A stretch of DNA of 64,000 nt. It comes from Prorocentrum cordatum. Lineage: Eukaryota > Sar > Dinophyceae > Prorocentrales > Prorocentraceae. Shown here one piece after another: positions 1-9,450 of this stretch (position 1 is the stretch's first letter; the number at the start of each line of letters is the position of its first letter). The notes under the pieces are model-generated. The model was not told where the DNA came from. It ran no database searches and worked only from the letters and a program-made list of their open reading frames with translations. The stretch is taken from assembly GCA_963575745.1 (NCBI GenBank), contig CAUYUJ010014343.1, positions 208,847-272,846 of the forward strand, read 5' to 3'. Made by a program: the position numbers and the translations under genes.

Positions 1-330
1 GGCCTCGCCTCAGCGCCGCGCACGCTCGTCTCACAAGTTTACAGAGAGCTTCACGGCTGACGCCAAAGGTGTCTCAAACTGTGGCTCTTGCCTCAGCGCC
101 GCGCACACTCGTCTCCAGAGTTCGCGAGAGCTTCACGGATGGAGGGTGTTCCCCTTCAAAATGTGTCTCTCGCCTTTGCGCCGCAGGGCTCCCTTTCAAA
201 ACTGTAACTCTCGCCAAAACGCCGCGCACATTCGTGTTAACGAATTGCACGGGCTTCACGGATTTAGGGAGGTTCCCTTTCAAATGCGGCTCTCGCTCTA
301 GAGCCGCGCATAGTAGATACACAAGGTTTG
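1..330 (+). repeat. ~83-bp satellite array, outer left arm of a large inverted repeat
   Basis: About four units share a core like CAGCGCCGCGCAC (positions 11, 95 and degenerate near 177, 219 and 301) followed by a 'GAGAGCTTCACGGATG' block and 'CCTTTCAAAATG'. The same unit occurs in reverse orientation at 3566-3995 and once at 56505-56585. The window starts inside the array, so its outer edge is not visible. Confidence 0.8.
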
Positions 331-575
331 CAACGGTTTCAGGGAGTCTTCTGGCACTCCACCACGGTTTAGGATTGTCAGAGCGCAACAGTCACGGTGA
401 TTCGCGGTGCCGGAGTTCCAGGAATGGTCTTCTGGCACGATCGAGGATCGTCATGACGCGGCAGTCAGGTTGATTCGTGGCGTTGAAATCTCAGAAATTG
501 CATATGTGTGCGCGGTTGAAAACTCTCAGACGGTTGTCTTCCAACGGGGCACGTCCCGCAGTGACGATAAACTCT
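331..575 (+). repeat. Inner part of left inverted-repeat arm
   Basis: Two diverged ~80-bp units (GATTGTCAGAGCGCAAC... and GATCGTCATGACGCGGCAG...) end with GTCTTCCAACGGGGC. The reverse complement of 3300-3565 reads the same order: GACTGTCAGGGCGCAAC, then GATGGTCAAGACGCAAC, then GTCTTCCAACGGGGC. The arms are diverged but collinear. Confidence 0.7.
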
Positions 576-844
576 TGCAGGGACCTGTGAAGAGGGCCCC
601 TGGAAGGAGGGCTTCCTTCAACATCGTTGACACGCCTTGGGTTTGTGCTCGTCGTCCTCCTCCTTCGCCTCCCCCCCCCTCCTCCCGAAGTCTTGGGACT
701 GGACACGTGGAGCCTGCTCTGCCCTCGAGCTGCGGCGCCCAGAGGCCGCCGATGGGCCGATGGGCTGACCCGGGGCCGTCGAAAAACTTGGAACGACAAA
801 AAACGATCCCGCCGTTCGTCTCTGCACTGTGGACGCCAGGCATG

Positions 845-1040
845 GGTCGGGTCGGGCGGAAGGGGGGGATAGCAAAGGGGGGGTTTGAGAATCGGCTCAC
901 GTAGCTGATTTTTCTGGCGCCTCCCGGCGCCAGAGGCGCCCATGTATCGAGGAATGGGCCCGGCGGCGGGGCCGAAACCAGCTGCACGCAGCAGATTTCG
1001 TAACCCCCCCTTTCCCAATCCCCCCCTTTCGTCCGGCCCG
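845..1040. repeat. ~195-bp inverted repeat (hairpin element)
   Basis: The left end (CGGGCGGAAGGGGGGGATAG) matches the reverse complement of the right end (GGGCCGGACGAAAGGGGGG), continuing through a second G-run and a TTTGAGAATCGGCTC/TTACGAAATCTGCTG segment. The centre holds a smaller palindrome, GGCGCCTCCCGGCGCC. It looks like a MITE or foldback; no target duplication was established. Confidence 0.6.
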
Positions 1041-1043
1041 AAT

Positions 1044-1190
1044 GGGTATGTAAATGATGGATACGATGCCCAGCAACAAATGTTGTCCGACACCGCCAAT
1101 GGCCGACGTCGGGCAGGCGGCCCTTCGATCCCATGGCAAAGGTACCGGTCCTCGCTGCTCACGGTTCCTACTCTGGCGTCCCCGGCCGAA
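1044..1190 (+). repeat. Dispersed repeat, shared with 36968-37100
   Basis: Both copies read ATGGGTAnG, then CGATGCCCA(G/A)CAACAA and GGGCAGGCGGCCCTTCG in the same order and spacing. Function unknown. Confidence 0.6.
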
Positions 1191-1216
1191 GCCTTCTGCC
1201 CCCCAGACTCTCCAGG

Positions 1217-2120
1217 TCGAGGAGGACACTGTCGTGCTTGTGAGGCTGGTCGACGAGGTTGCGGTTGTCGAGGTGCCAGTGGTAGTGGTCGATGTCGTGG
1301 AGGTCGACGTGGTCCTCTCGCAGGGGGCAGAAAGACCATCCTCAGGAGACTCACCTCGACAAGCTAGGCCGTTTAGTAAACGCACCCAAACGGAGGAATC
1401 CAGCATTGCATATGTTTGGAGGGGGTTCTAGAGGATGGGCAGGGGGGCCCGCTCGCAGAGCAGACTTGTGCTGTCCCCTGGCCTTGTGGTGGTGGAGGTT
1501 GTTGACGTTGACGAGGTGCGGGTCGTCGAGCTGGTGGTCGAGCTCGTTGTGGTTGAAGTGCTGGTGGTGGAAGTCGAGGACGGAACAACGACACAAACAT
1601 ACACTTTCGGCGGTCCTCCGCGGAATTCCTGGATCTGCGCAAGCCTCCCCTGGCGGCGACTCCGGCGCCGCCCCTGGCGCGCTCCGCCCCTGGCGCGCTC
1701 CGCGCGCCAGGGAGGAGGGTCCAGAGCAGATCCAGGAAATACGCCGAGGGCCCCCGAAAGTTTATGTCTATGTCGTTTCTTCTTCCCCGAGGAAGTGCTC
1801 GTCGTGACCGTAGTGGTAGTGGTCGTTGTAGTTGTGAGAGTCTGGGTTGACACCGTCGAGGATGACTCAGTTTCGGTAGATACCGTGGTTGACGAAGTTG
1901 CCGAAGTAGTGGTTGTGGTTGCCACGCCAGGGCAGATATATTGTATCGTAGACGCTGTGAAGCCTGGAGTTCCTCCCTGAGTGTTGAACATCACATAATC
2001 CGCTGCGCTGTTGTAGACACATCCATAAAAACTCATTCCTGCCAAGATGGACTCCCCCAACGTAATCTTGTCGCCAAGGCCAACTCGGTTATGGCTCCGA
2101 GCAACTCCGAAGCATTCAGC
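1217..2120 (-). CDS. Partial gene: protein with Thr/Ser-rich linkers (unknown function)
   Basis: The minus-strand frame first encodes a globular-looking stretch (AECFGVARSHNRVGLGD, then LAGMSFYGCVYNS, YVMFN and IQYICPGVA), then long runs of Thr and Ser. Such a Cys-containing segment followed by poly-Thr linkers is a pattern I associate with dinoflagellate secreted or surface-type proteins; no named family is claimed. The likely upstream exon edge is an AG|G acceptor just above 2120 (GGAAG|GCTGAATGC). Exon 1 runs to 1483, a GC-AG intron follows (1482-1315), and Thr-rich coding resumes in phase at 1314 and fades near 1217. A ~215-bp hairpin element (1585-1800) lies inside the Thr linker and keeps the frame open. 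Neither the start codon nor the 3' end is recognised, so this is a fragment or a gene with unseen exons. The surrounding inverted satellites may mean it travels inside a larger element. Confidence 0.6.
1315..1482 (-). other. Predicted GC-AG intron (168 nt) in the Thr-rich gene
   Basis: On the minus strand the Thr-rich exon ends ACCACAAG|GC and the next Thr-rich block starts after TTTCTGCCCCCTGCGAGAG|G, a pyrimidine tract plus AG. Joining the two keeps the frame (ACA AG|G ACC ACG) and fuses two Thr-rich stretches. GC donors and AG|G acceptors are usual in dinoflagellates. Confidence 0.5.
1585..1800. mobile_element. GC-rich hairpin element, family H, copy 1 (inside a coding exon)
   Basis: The arms are imperfect inverted repeats: the minus-strand left end has GAAACGACATAGACATAAAC, CTTTCGGGGG and TTCCTGGATCTG; the right end has the complementary series. 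The centre is a doubled CTGGCGCGCTCCGCG palindrome. Flanks TCCTCGGG and TCCTCGAC may be an eroded 8-bp target duplication. The other copies are 24256-24432, 29918-30108 and (divergent) 49305-49475. Confidence 0.7.
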
Positions 2121-3299
2121 CTTCCAGAGAGGCTCAGAATCAAGCACAATGGGTGAGAGCGCTGGTGAGGGGTTCAGGAGCGGCGCACGGTCGAAGACAG
2201 CATCATGGACTATAGGTAAGGGCAACGTGTGCATAGCAGCTCGTGCAGGCACGAGGAAAGACACTCGGGGATGGACAGAGGCCGCCTTAGTAAAACGTGG
2301 CTTAGTGAAAACGACCTCGGGCCCAAACCTGGCGTGCGCAAGCCTGCAAGATGACGGCCGCAGCGCCCTCTCGAGAACCGAAGACGGACCATTCACTAAT
2401 CAACGTGTCAGGGTGGGGTATCTGTCCACCCCCGAGACACATATGAAGACACACTGGTGAGAGGCTCAATGCATTGGCGTCCTCCCCAGAGTTGAGCGTG
2501 CTCTGTGGCTTATGGCTCAAATCTCAAGCCGATCAAGCATAAGCGCATGATCAGACCCAGCGGTCTCGAACGATATCAAAATGGCCAACTCACAGCGCTT
2601 CGCCTGCAAGCGAAGCCGATCAAATATACGCGGCGTCACGCCTGCATGCGCTCGTGGCACAGGAAGAGAGGAGGGGCACCAAACCATACCTTCGGCAGAC
2701 CTTAGACACAGCAAAGTTTGGAGGCTACGTGCTCCCAAGAGGAGTTTGACATGTGCATGGATGATGCCAGCAGGCTCATACTATGACAAATGGCATGAAG
2801 AAGGTGGAGGAGACGGGTGAAGAGAACAAGCAGAAGAAGGACGAAGTGACAGGGGTGACGAGGGAAGAAGGGCGATAATGGAGAGAACGAAACTCGAGCA
2901 CACCAGACCACCAACAAATCATCATTTCCCCTTGTTCCTCTCCAGTCCTCCACAAGGTCGCCAGAGGATGGAGGCCCCTGGATGTCTCTGGATGCTTCCC
3001 AGGGTCACAAAAAAGGCGTCTTGAGGCGCCCAGAGGCCCCAGGAGGATAAGAAGGGGCTAGACGCATGAGGAAGTCTCGATCCTCGGTTCTCGATCCCCC
3101 CTCCTCGAACCTCGGTCCTCTCCTCCTCGGTCCTCGATCCTCCCTCCTCGAAGACCGGCTCTGCCCGTCTCCTCACTGAGCACGTCGTCGAGCACGTAGG
3201 ACGCGCAGCTCTCGTCCGGCGGCAGCAGCGAGTAAGGCTGTGCAGAGAGGAGGAGCAGTAAGAGATGGACCAGTGCAAGCCCAAGTCACTCGTCACATG
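2121..3299. other. No supported gene
   Basis: The reading frames here show no protein-like composition. 3060-3170 is a degenerate repeat of CCTCGGTCCTCGATCC type; similar wording appears at 55940-56070. The rest is unique-looking sequence between the inverted-repeat arms, possibly intronic to the Thr-rich gene. Confidence 0.5.
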
Positions 3300-3565
3300 A
3301 GGCCCTACAAGGGTTCAGTCCCACTGAAGAAACGCCCCGTTGGAAGACATCCGTCTGAAAATCCTAAACTGCGTGAAAGCACCATTCTTGGGACTTCAAC
3401 GCCACGAAGAACTCATTGTTGCGTCTTGACCATCCTGAGTCGTGCAAGAACACAGCGCCTGGGACTTCACCACCGAGAATCAACGAAACCGTTGCGCCCT
3501 GACAGTCCTACAACACTCCAAAACATCAGATCAGGGACGTTAGCCATGATAATCCTTGAAACTCC
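3300..3565 (-). repeat. Inner part of right inverted-repeat arm
   Basis: The reverse complement is collinear with 331-575 (GTCTTCCAACGGGGC end, then the two ~80-bp units). Confidence 0.7.
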
Positions 3566-3995
3566 TTGAAAATGTAAGACGAGTGTGCGCGGCGATGAGG
3601 CGAGAGCCGCATTTTGAAAAAGAAAGCGTCCTTGATAGGTGAATCTCTTGCAACAACAAATAACGCATGTGCGCGGACCTAAGGCGAGAGCTACATGTTG
3701 AACAAGAGCCGCCGTCCATTCGTAAAATTCTTGCAAATGATTGACACGAATGTGCGCGGCGCTGATGCGAGAACCTCATTTTGAAAGAGGCCCGCACCTC
3801 ACCCGTGAATGTCCTTACAAATGTTTAGACGAGTGTGCGAGGCGCTGAAGCGAGAACCACATTTTGAAAACAACCTGCCCTCAATCCGCGAAACACTTGC
3901 ACATGATTACATCGAATGTGCGCGGCGCGAAGGCGAGAACCTCACTTTGAAAGCGGCCCGCCCACCATCCGTGAAGCGTTTGCAAACTTGAAGCA
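3566..3995 (-). repeat. ~83-bp satellite array, outer right arm
   Basis: Five units with core GTGTGCGCGGCG at about 3584, 3669, 3751, 3833 and 3918 (spacing 82-85 bp), each followed by GCGAGAACC(A/T)CATTTTGAAA. The orientation is opposite to 1-330. Confidence 0.85.
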
Positions 3996-4139
3996 TAAAG
4001 GTCATTCACGGTGACGAAAACTCAGACGCAACGTCTGGCCCGGCCCGCCCTACTGACACATCTCGGCGTATGATCTCTTAGCCATGGCTGAAGCGAGCCG
4101 GAAACTTTGTCAGGACGGATCCCACAGGAGTTAGGGGAA

Positions 4140-4645
4140 CGAGCCAGAGCGGGCGACGATGGAGAACAGGGCGGATGGGGGGAGGGATGGGAGGGAGGGG
4201 GAAAGGTGGCCATGGCGAGGAGGAAGAGATCGAGAGAGAGGAGACGGGTGGGAGAGGGAGGAGGGGGGAGGACGAGGGGAGGAACGAGGAGAAGGAGGAT
4301 GAGGAGGGAGACGAGGAGGAGGAGGAGGAGGCCGGACGCCGTGCAGGCGCACACGAGCGTGCGCAGACGCACGCCAGGCTGGCGGGCGGCGGCCAGAGCG
4401 CACAGGGGTCACCAAGGAGGCCGATTCCCCATCCTCCTCCTCCTCCTCCTCCTTCCTCCTCCCTCCCCTCCTCCTCCTCCTCCTCCTCCCTCTCCTCCAC
4501 CCCCCCCCCTCCTCCTCCTCCTCTCCTCCTCCTCCTCCTCCTCCCTCCTCCTCCTCCTCCTCCTCCTCCTCATCCGTCCTCCTCCTCCTCCTCCTTCTCC
4601 TCCTCCTTCTCCTTCCTCCTCCTCCTCCTCCTCCTGCTCCTCCAC
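4140..4645. repeat. GAG-rich then CTC-rich microsatellite pair
   Basis: About 4140-4335 is purine-rich (GGAGGA type) and 4430-4645 is its pyrimidine counterpart on the same strand. The two halves could pair as a very long hairpin. The long Ser/Pro/Leu/Glu/Arg frames here are repeat artefacts. Confidence 0.85.
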
Positions 4646-4649
4646 GGTT

Positions 4650-4985
4650 GCTCAATCTGAATACTACTCTCCTCTCTCCCCTGAGTCGGTGGTGGAATCT
4701 GTCTCGGAGTGTTCGCCCCCCCCCCTCGCGTATTGTTTTTGTCCAGACAGGATGTCGGCGACTTGGGTTTTCGCTAGTGTTTTTCAACATGCTGCTCTCG
4801 CTGAAGCGCTGGCCTCATGTTCGGGGCCTCCGCTCGTTCCGAATCGTGCTCCCGCTGCAGCGCTGGCTTAATTTCCGCGCTTCTGCTCATTCCGAATAGT
4901 GCTCCCACTGCACTGGCCTTATTTCCGCGCTTCCGCTTGTTCCGACTCGTACTCCCGCTGCAGCGCTGGCGTCATCATTTCCAGC
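4650..4985 (+). repeat. Dispersed short tandem repeat, shared with 30985-31280
   Basis: It begins CAATCTGAATACTACTCTCC and continues with 3-4 degenerate ~60-70-bp units holding GTTCCGAATCGTGCTCCCGC and TGCAGCGCTGGC. The second copy begins CAATATGAATACTACTATCC and has the same unit. Both directly follow a triplet microsatellite. Confidence 0.7.
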
Positions 4986-5294
4986 TCCATGCCACGGCAT
5001 GGTTTTCGGTCCTTCCAAGTAGGACCCCAAAAGTAGAACATGGGACCCCGAAACAAACATCGGAAGCGATTACACATTCGGTGCCGACTCGTTGATTTGT
5101 TGGGCCGCAGAAGCCCCCTCACTTTGGGGCGTTAGGCTACGCGTTGATCTTCAACACCATGCTATGCCATGTAATGCTATACCCTGCTACAACATCCGAC
5201 GGTGCGAATAGAGAGGAGATCTACGCCATGGTAAGGGATGCGAGGGAGGGGTAGGACGTCAGACATGACGCGAGCGCACCTAGCTTGTCCCCCT

Positions 5295-5405
5295 CCGCCT
5301 CCTCCTCCTCCTCCTCCGCCTCCGCCTCCTCCTCCTCCTCCTCCTCCTCCTCCCTGCTATTCCTCCTCCCACTCCTCCTCCTTCTGCTCCTCCTCCTCCT
5401 GCTTC
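5295..5405. repeat. (CTC)n microsatellite
   Basis: Nearly pure CTC/CCG triplets. The sequence from 4990 to 5290 shows nothing I can name. Confidence 0.9.
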
Positions 5406-5454
5406 GTTTCCTCGTCTCTCTGATCTCCTCGTGACCACCCGCCCGCCTCATCAT

Positions 5455-5540
5455 CCTAATCCCACCAGCCCTCTGAGCGGAGGTGGTTCAAGGAAGCAAG
5501 CGTTCCCACCGTGCTCTCCCCCTTCGGGGAGAGAAAATCA
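5455..5540 (+). repeat. Dispersed hairpin repeat with CTTCGG core, copy 1
   Basis: CACCAGCCCTCTGAGCGG, then GTGGTT, then AAGCGTTCCC, then the hairpin CTCTCCCC-CTTC-GGGGAGAG (5514-5534). Copies at 27670-27790 and 30440-30545 keep the order and the hairpin with changed stem bases. Confidence 0.6.
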
Positions 5541-5854
5541 TCCGCGTATGGGCATACGCCCCATCCCGCCCCTCTCGGGGGCGAACACGGAACCTTGACC
5601 CCCCACCCGCCATCCCTGTCCAAAGGCAATCCAGCATCATGTTGCCCCCATCACACTTAAGGATCACATCGCAGAAATAATTTCGAGCACCCAGAACATC
5701 ATCGAAACAGTGTCGAACGAGTATCGCCTCGCAGGGCCCGACGCGTGGAAACCCTCCAGTTTCGGTGCTCTCTTGGTGCTCGAACTTCTGTCTGGTGATC
5801 AAGGCTAAAGAGGGTTGGAGCATCATGCATACAGCATGCTCACTGCTCGGGGGT

Positions 5855-6085
5855 CTACTGACCCGGGTCAATCCAGACCAGGGTGAGAGTCAGGCCGCGC
5901 AAAATCCTGCAAGATCCTGCGCCCAAACCCGGGTCAATGCGAAAGATCTTGCAGGACCCTGCAGGATTCCTGCACCCAAACCCGGGACAATGCGACCCTG
6001 CAGATGGAGCTGCAGGATCCTGCAAGCTCCGGCGCTCTGGCCGACCCCCGTTTGCATGTACCCCCGCTTCTTGAGCACCGATCTC
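5855..6085 (+). repeat. Dispersed 'TCCTGCAGGATCC' repeat, copy 1
   Basis: CTGACCCGGGTCAATCCAGACC, then repeated GATCCTGCAAGATCCTGC blocks, ending GACCCCCGTTTGCATG and TCTTGAGC. Other copies: 24723-24900, 25905-26055 and 47390-47725. Confidence 0.75.
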
Positions 6086-6239
6086 TGCGGCAAGAGCCGG
6101 AGCCTCCGCGGGCCCCACGGGGCCACCGTGCAGTGTGTTTTTTTGGTTCCGGCAGCGACGAGGGGGGCGGGGGCGGCACACCGCCTGCTGCGCGCAGGCC
6201 CAGCACCCCTGCCGGAGTACCAACACGAACGAGGTGCAG

Positions 6240-6385
6240 CCTGCAGCTGCGCGAAATGCGTCGAAATACGAAATGCGATGAAGTAAGACGAACCAGGAAA
6301 TACGGCGAAATACGACGAGACACGAAAATACGACGAAATACAGCATACAAAATGCGACGAAATACAAAATACGATCATGCGCGGG
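6240..6385 (+). repeat. Degenerate AAATACGACG repeat
   Basis: About a dozen imperfect ~9-11-bp units of AAATACGACG or AAATGCGACG type in A-rich sequence. Confidence 0.75.
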
Positions 6386-6714
6386 CGACCCGCGGTCGTT
6401 CGCATTGTTCTTTGACGGCAGGTGGGGGGGGGGAGGCCTGGCACGCGCGGCGCACCTACGCGGGCGTGGCGCACCGGGCTTGCGTCTGCATCTGTTCCCG
6501 GTGCTTGTCGATGGCGGCCCCTGCCCGTGCTCAGCTCCGCGGTGGGTGCTAGTCGTGTGGTGGGAGCGCGGCTGGGCGAGACGGCCGTCCTTCGGGGTGG
6601 TAGCTTGACTACCCCCTTCTCGCTGGGCCTGGAGGGCGGGGGGAGCGACGCATCAGGGCGCCCAAGATGGCCCAGTGTGGTCGACAATGCCACCCTGAGA
6701 TGGGGGCACCAGAA

Positions 6715-6815
6715 GGTACTCATACCGCTACTCCCCGGAGCTCTCCTGGGGTGCGTTCTGACCAGGAGTTCGAGGCGAATCCAGCGGTGGCGACGACGGA
6801 CCAGGAGGCCCAAGG
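6715..6815 (+). repeat. Dispersed repeat with a B-box-like motif, copy 1
   Basis: ACCGCTACTCCCCGG, then GTGCGTTCTGACCAGGAG and TTCGAGGCGAATCCAGC. Other copies: 57060-57165, 60612-60715 and a shorter one near 48865-48925. GTTCGAGGC fits the Pol III B-box pattern GWTCRANNC, so a tRNA-related SINE is possible, but no A box or tail is clear. Confidence 0.6.
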
Positions 6816-6881
6816 AGGGGAACACGAGGGGAGGGTAGAGGTATGGGTACCAGTTCCTCCTTTGAAGATAATGCAATATAG

Positions 6882-7041
6882 TCTCCAAGATCGCACAGGG
6901 TAGCTCCAGAGAGTTTCACACTGTTTACCATACGCGTCCAAAGAGGCCCCAAAAGTTATCTTCTCCAAGATCGCACAGGGTAGCTCCAGAGAGTTCCATA
7001 CCGTTTACCACATGCGTCCAAAGAGGCCCCAACAGACCGCC
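6882..7041 (+). repeat. Tandem duplication, 80-bp unit x2
   Basis: CCAAGATCGCACAGGGTAGC recurs 80 bp downstream with the same following sequence (GTTTACCA, GCGTCCAAAGAGGCCCCAA) and few differences. Confidence 0.9.
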
Positions 7042-7124
7042 CCACAGCGGTTCTGCAAGTAGCCACGGAGCCTCTGCAGACCCCCTCCCCTCAGAGACGC
7101 CGAGACGCTTCCAAACCATAAGTG

Positions 7125-7330
7125 AACTCCTCGTCCTCCTCCTCCTCCTCCTCCTCCTCCTCCTCCTCCTCTTCCTCTTCCTCCCCCTCCTCCCCCTCCT
7201 CCTCCCTCCTCCCTCCCCCCCCTCCTCCTCTTCCTCCACCTCCCCCTCCTCCTCCTCCTCCCCTCCTCATCCTCCCCTGCTTCTCCTCCTCCTCCTCCTC
7301 CTCCTCCTCCTCCTCCTCCTCCTCCAACTC
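7125..7330. repeat. (CTC)n microsatellite
   Basis: Long CTC/CCT triplet tract. Confidence 0.95.
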
Positions 7331-7384
7331 ATCAAAATGCATACGTGTTGTCGTCTCGCCTTATCGCTTCCGATCGGCCCGTGG

Positions 7385-7670
7385 GGCCTCAAGATGGCTC
7401 CAAGATGGCACCAGAGATCCCCCAAAGGAACCCACGAGGGACCCAATGCGGCCCAGGGGCGCCCCAAAAGGCAACTGTTCCGCCTCCGACGGAGGGCCGA
7501 AATTTAATACCCACCTTGCTTTGAACGATGGACTCCACGATGGCCCGCCCCAAGAGCGCCCCCTGAAGGCCCCCAAGATAACCCAAACAGGGCCCCAGGA
7601 GGCCCCCCAAAGAAATCCAAAAGGCCTCCAGGATGGCCCCGAGATGGCCCCAAAATGGCCCAGGTAAGCT
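7385..7670 (+). repeat. Degenerate CCCAAGATGGCC repeat
   Basis: Irregular ~10-12-bp units of CCAAGATGG/CCCCAAGAGG type. The same texture fills 27835-27950, 28470-29320, 32640-33300, 33965-34150, 53930-54395 and 58190-58390. Confidence 0.75.
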
Positions 7671-7834
7671 GCAAGCAAAAACTTCCACATGAAACGACCC
7701 GTGACAACATGTATGGTTGACTCATGGGCCTGCCCACGGGGATCTGCGCGCACTGCTGCAGCATGGACCGGTGAGGTTACGCAGGGTGTGGATAATCTCA
7801 CCAACCCTGTGGGCGTTGGTGGTCAACCCGTGTC

Positions 7835-7990
7835 ATAAGAATGCACGGTAAGGATGCAAGGGCCTTGGAGGGCCACGTGAACGTCGTTCCAACGAGGTTG
7901 GCCAGCGAAAGTCGCTAAGGATGGGCCGAAGGGGCAAGGATGCAAGGGTACCGTTGGAAAATGTTGCCCATCCTTACCATGCGGGTTGAC
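7835..7990 (+). repeat. Dispersed repeat, shared with 25740-25900
   Basis: Both copies hold GGATGCAAGGGCCTTGGA(G/A)GGCCA, then AAGGATGCAAGG, TTGGAAAAT and ATGCGGG(T/C)TGACTGT. Here it abuts the truncated LINE; at 25.9 kb it abuts a different repeat. Confidence 0.75.
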
Positions 7991-7991
7991 T

Positions 7992-8848
7992 GTAGGTGGT
8001 CTCATGTACTTGACGCACTCGGACTGCGCGTGGGTCGTCTCGAGCTTCGCGCGTGGGCGCGCCGAGGCGACGGGCGTACAGTGCGAGGCAGCGGATCTCT
8101 GGTTTCGCATTTGGGATCGGTTGGACGACCTTGGGGGCGGGGTGGAAGTGCCCAAGGTTGAAGGCCATGCTCGCCGCAGCCAAGACGCGACGTCGAGCGA
8201 GGCATGGTCAAGCGCTGGGGCAATCATTTTGCCGACCGCGTTGCTCGAGAGGGCGCTTCCCTCCACCCTGCCGACCAGGCGGCGACGGAACGCGTGAAAC
8301 GCACCTTCCGCCTCGTGACCTTCGTGGCCAAGTTTCTGGCTCGGGCCACGCGGACAGCAGGCCCGAGCCAGCAGGATGCGCCGCTGCACGGCCTCCTTCT
8401 TCGTGCGCGGCAGCGAAGGCGCATCCCCGAGCTGACGGCGGACACGGCGCCGCCCGACGGCTCCCACGAGCCTGTGCCGTGCGGCAGGTGCTTACGATGC
8501 GCACGCTGCTACCGCGTCGCGAGGGCGCGCGACGCCTTCTTCCCCGCGGTGTGCGCCCCAGGAGGGGGCCACCTTGTGTGGAACGTGGGCCCCTTCCTTT
8601 TCTGCGCGAAGTGCGGGGCGCAACCGAGTGCGACCGCCCAGCTGCTCGCGCAGCCTTGCCTTGGGGCCGTTCCCCCACAAACGCGCCCCCGTCCGGGGCG
8701 CCTGTGGGCTGGGCAACACCTGCGTACTGGCCTGCCGCTGATGCTCTCGGCCAGCGGCCAGGTTCGGCCACAGCCGTTCGCGGACTTCGTCCTCGAAGCC
8801 CCGGTCAAAGATCTGGTCGTCATGGACGATGGCTCCGACGGCGAGTAG
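7992..8848 (+). pseudogene. LINE 3' end: RNase H remnant plus C-terminal zinc motif, frameshifted
   Basis: The frame around 8001-8180 encodes HSDCAWVV (an RNase H-like catalytic Asp at 8022), VSSFARGR, ADLWFRIWD, then KVEGHA (His at 8166). The protein continues in another frame from about 8190: DVERGMVKRWGNHFADRV, where GN-x2-AD (Asp at 8234) is the last RNase H motif. The change of frame within 8169-8190 fits a single lost base. Downstream are CGRCLRCARC and FCAKCGAQ...LAQPC, the Cys-rich tail seen after RNase H in dinoflagellate non-LTR elements, and a TAG at 8846-8848. Reverse transcriptase and endonuclease are absent, so this is a 5'-truncated dead copy. Family knowledge places RNase H after RT; loss of the 5' part is the usual result of incomplete target-primed reverse transcription. 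Confidence 0.75.
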
Positions 8849-8964
8849 GCCCCTGGACGCGCCTGCTGGCACTCCCGTCGGGATGTGCTCGAAAACCCTT
8901 CCTCCCTTCCGGGTTCGCGCCCGAGTCGCCTAGCCGTGCCCGCATGCTAGCTGCCGCGCCGGTT

Positions 8965-9450
8965 GAACAACTCCTCGTCTTCCTCCTCCTCCTCCTCCTC
9001 CTCCTCCTCCTCCTCCTGCGCCTCCGCCTCCGCCACCGCCGCCACCTCCTCCTCCTCTTCCTCCTCCTTATGCTCTTCTCTTCACCATTCTCCGCCATGC
9101 TCCCCATGCGCGCCCTCCTGGCTCCTCATCCTCCTCCGCCTCCTCATCCTCCTCCGCCTCCTCCTCCTCCTCCTCCTACTCCTCCTCCTCCTCCTCCTCC
9201 TCCTCCTCGTCCTCGTCCTCGTCCTCCTCCTCCTCCGCCTCCGCCTCCGCCGCCACCTCTTCTTCCTCTTCCTCCTCCTACTTCCTCCTCCTCCTCCTCC
9301 TACTCCTCCTACTCCTCGTCCTCCTCCTTCTCGTCCTCCTCCTCCTCCGCCTCCGCCTCCGCCGCCACCTCCTCTTCCTCTTCCTCCTCCTCATTCTCTT
9401 CACCATTCTCCGCAATGCTCCACATGCGCGCCCTCCTGGCTCCCGCCCGC
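8965..9450. repeat. CTC microsatellite with a ~330-bp internal duplication
   Basis: CTTCACCATTCTCCGC plus ATGCTCC(C/A)CATGCGCGCC occurs near 9080 and again near 9398, each after CTCCGCCTCCGCCGCC. The rest is CTC/CCG triplets. Confidence 0.85.

Noticed and set aside
2500-2535. Sequence resembling the dinoflagellate spliced leader (TGGCTCAA near 2513)
   Set aside because: Only a short 3' part is similar and the CCGTAGCCATTTTGGCTCAAG sequence is not present, so no spliced-leader gene or retroposed leader is claimed.
5488-5871. Minus-strand frame with protein-like stretch (FCDVILKCDGGNMMLDCLW)
   Set aside because: Plausible as a small exon, but no homologue is recalled, part overlaps a dispersed hairpin repeat, and no splice context is convincing.
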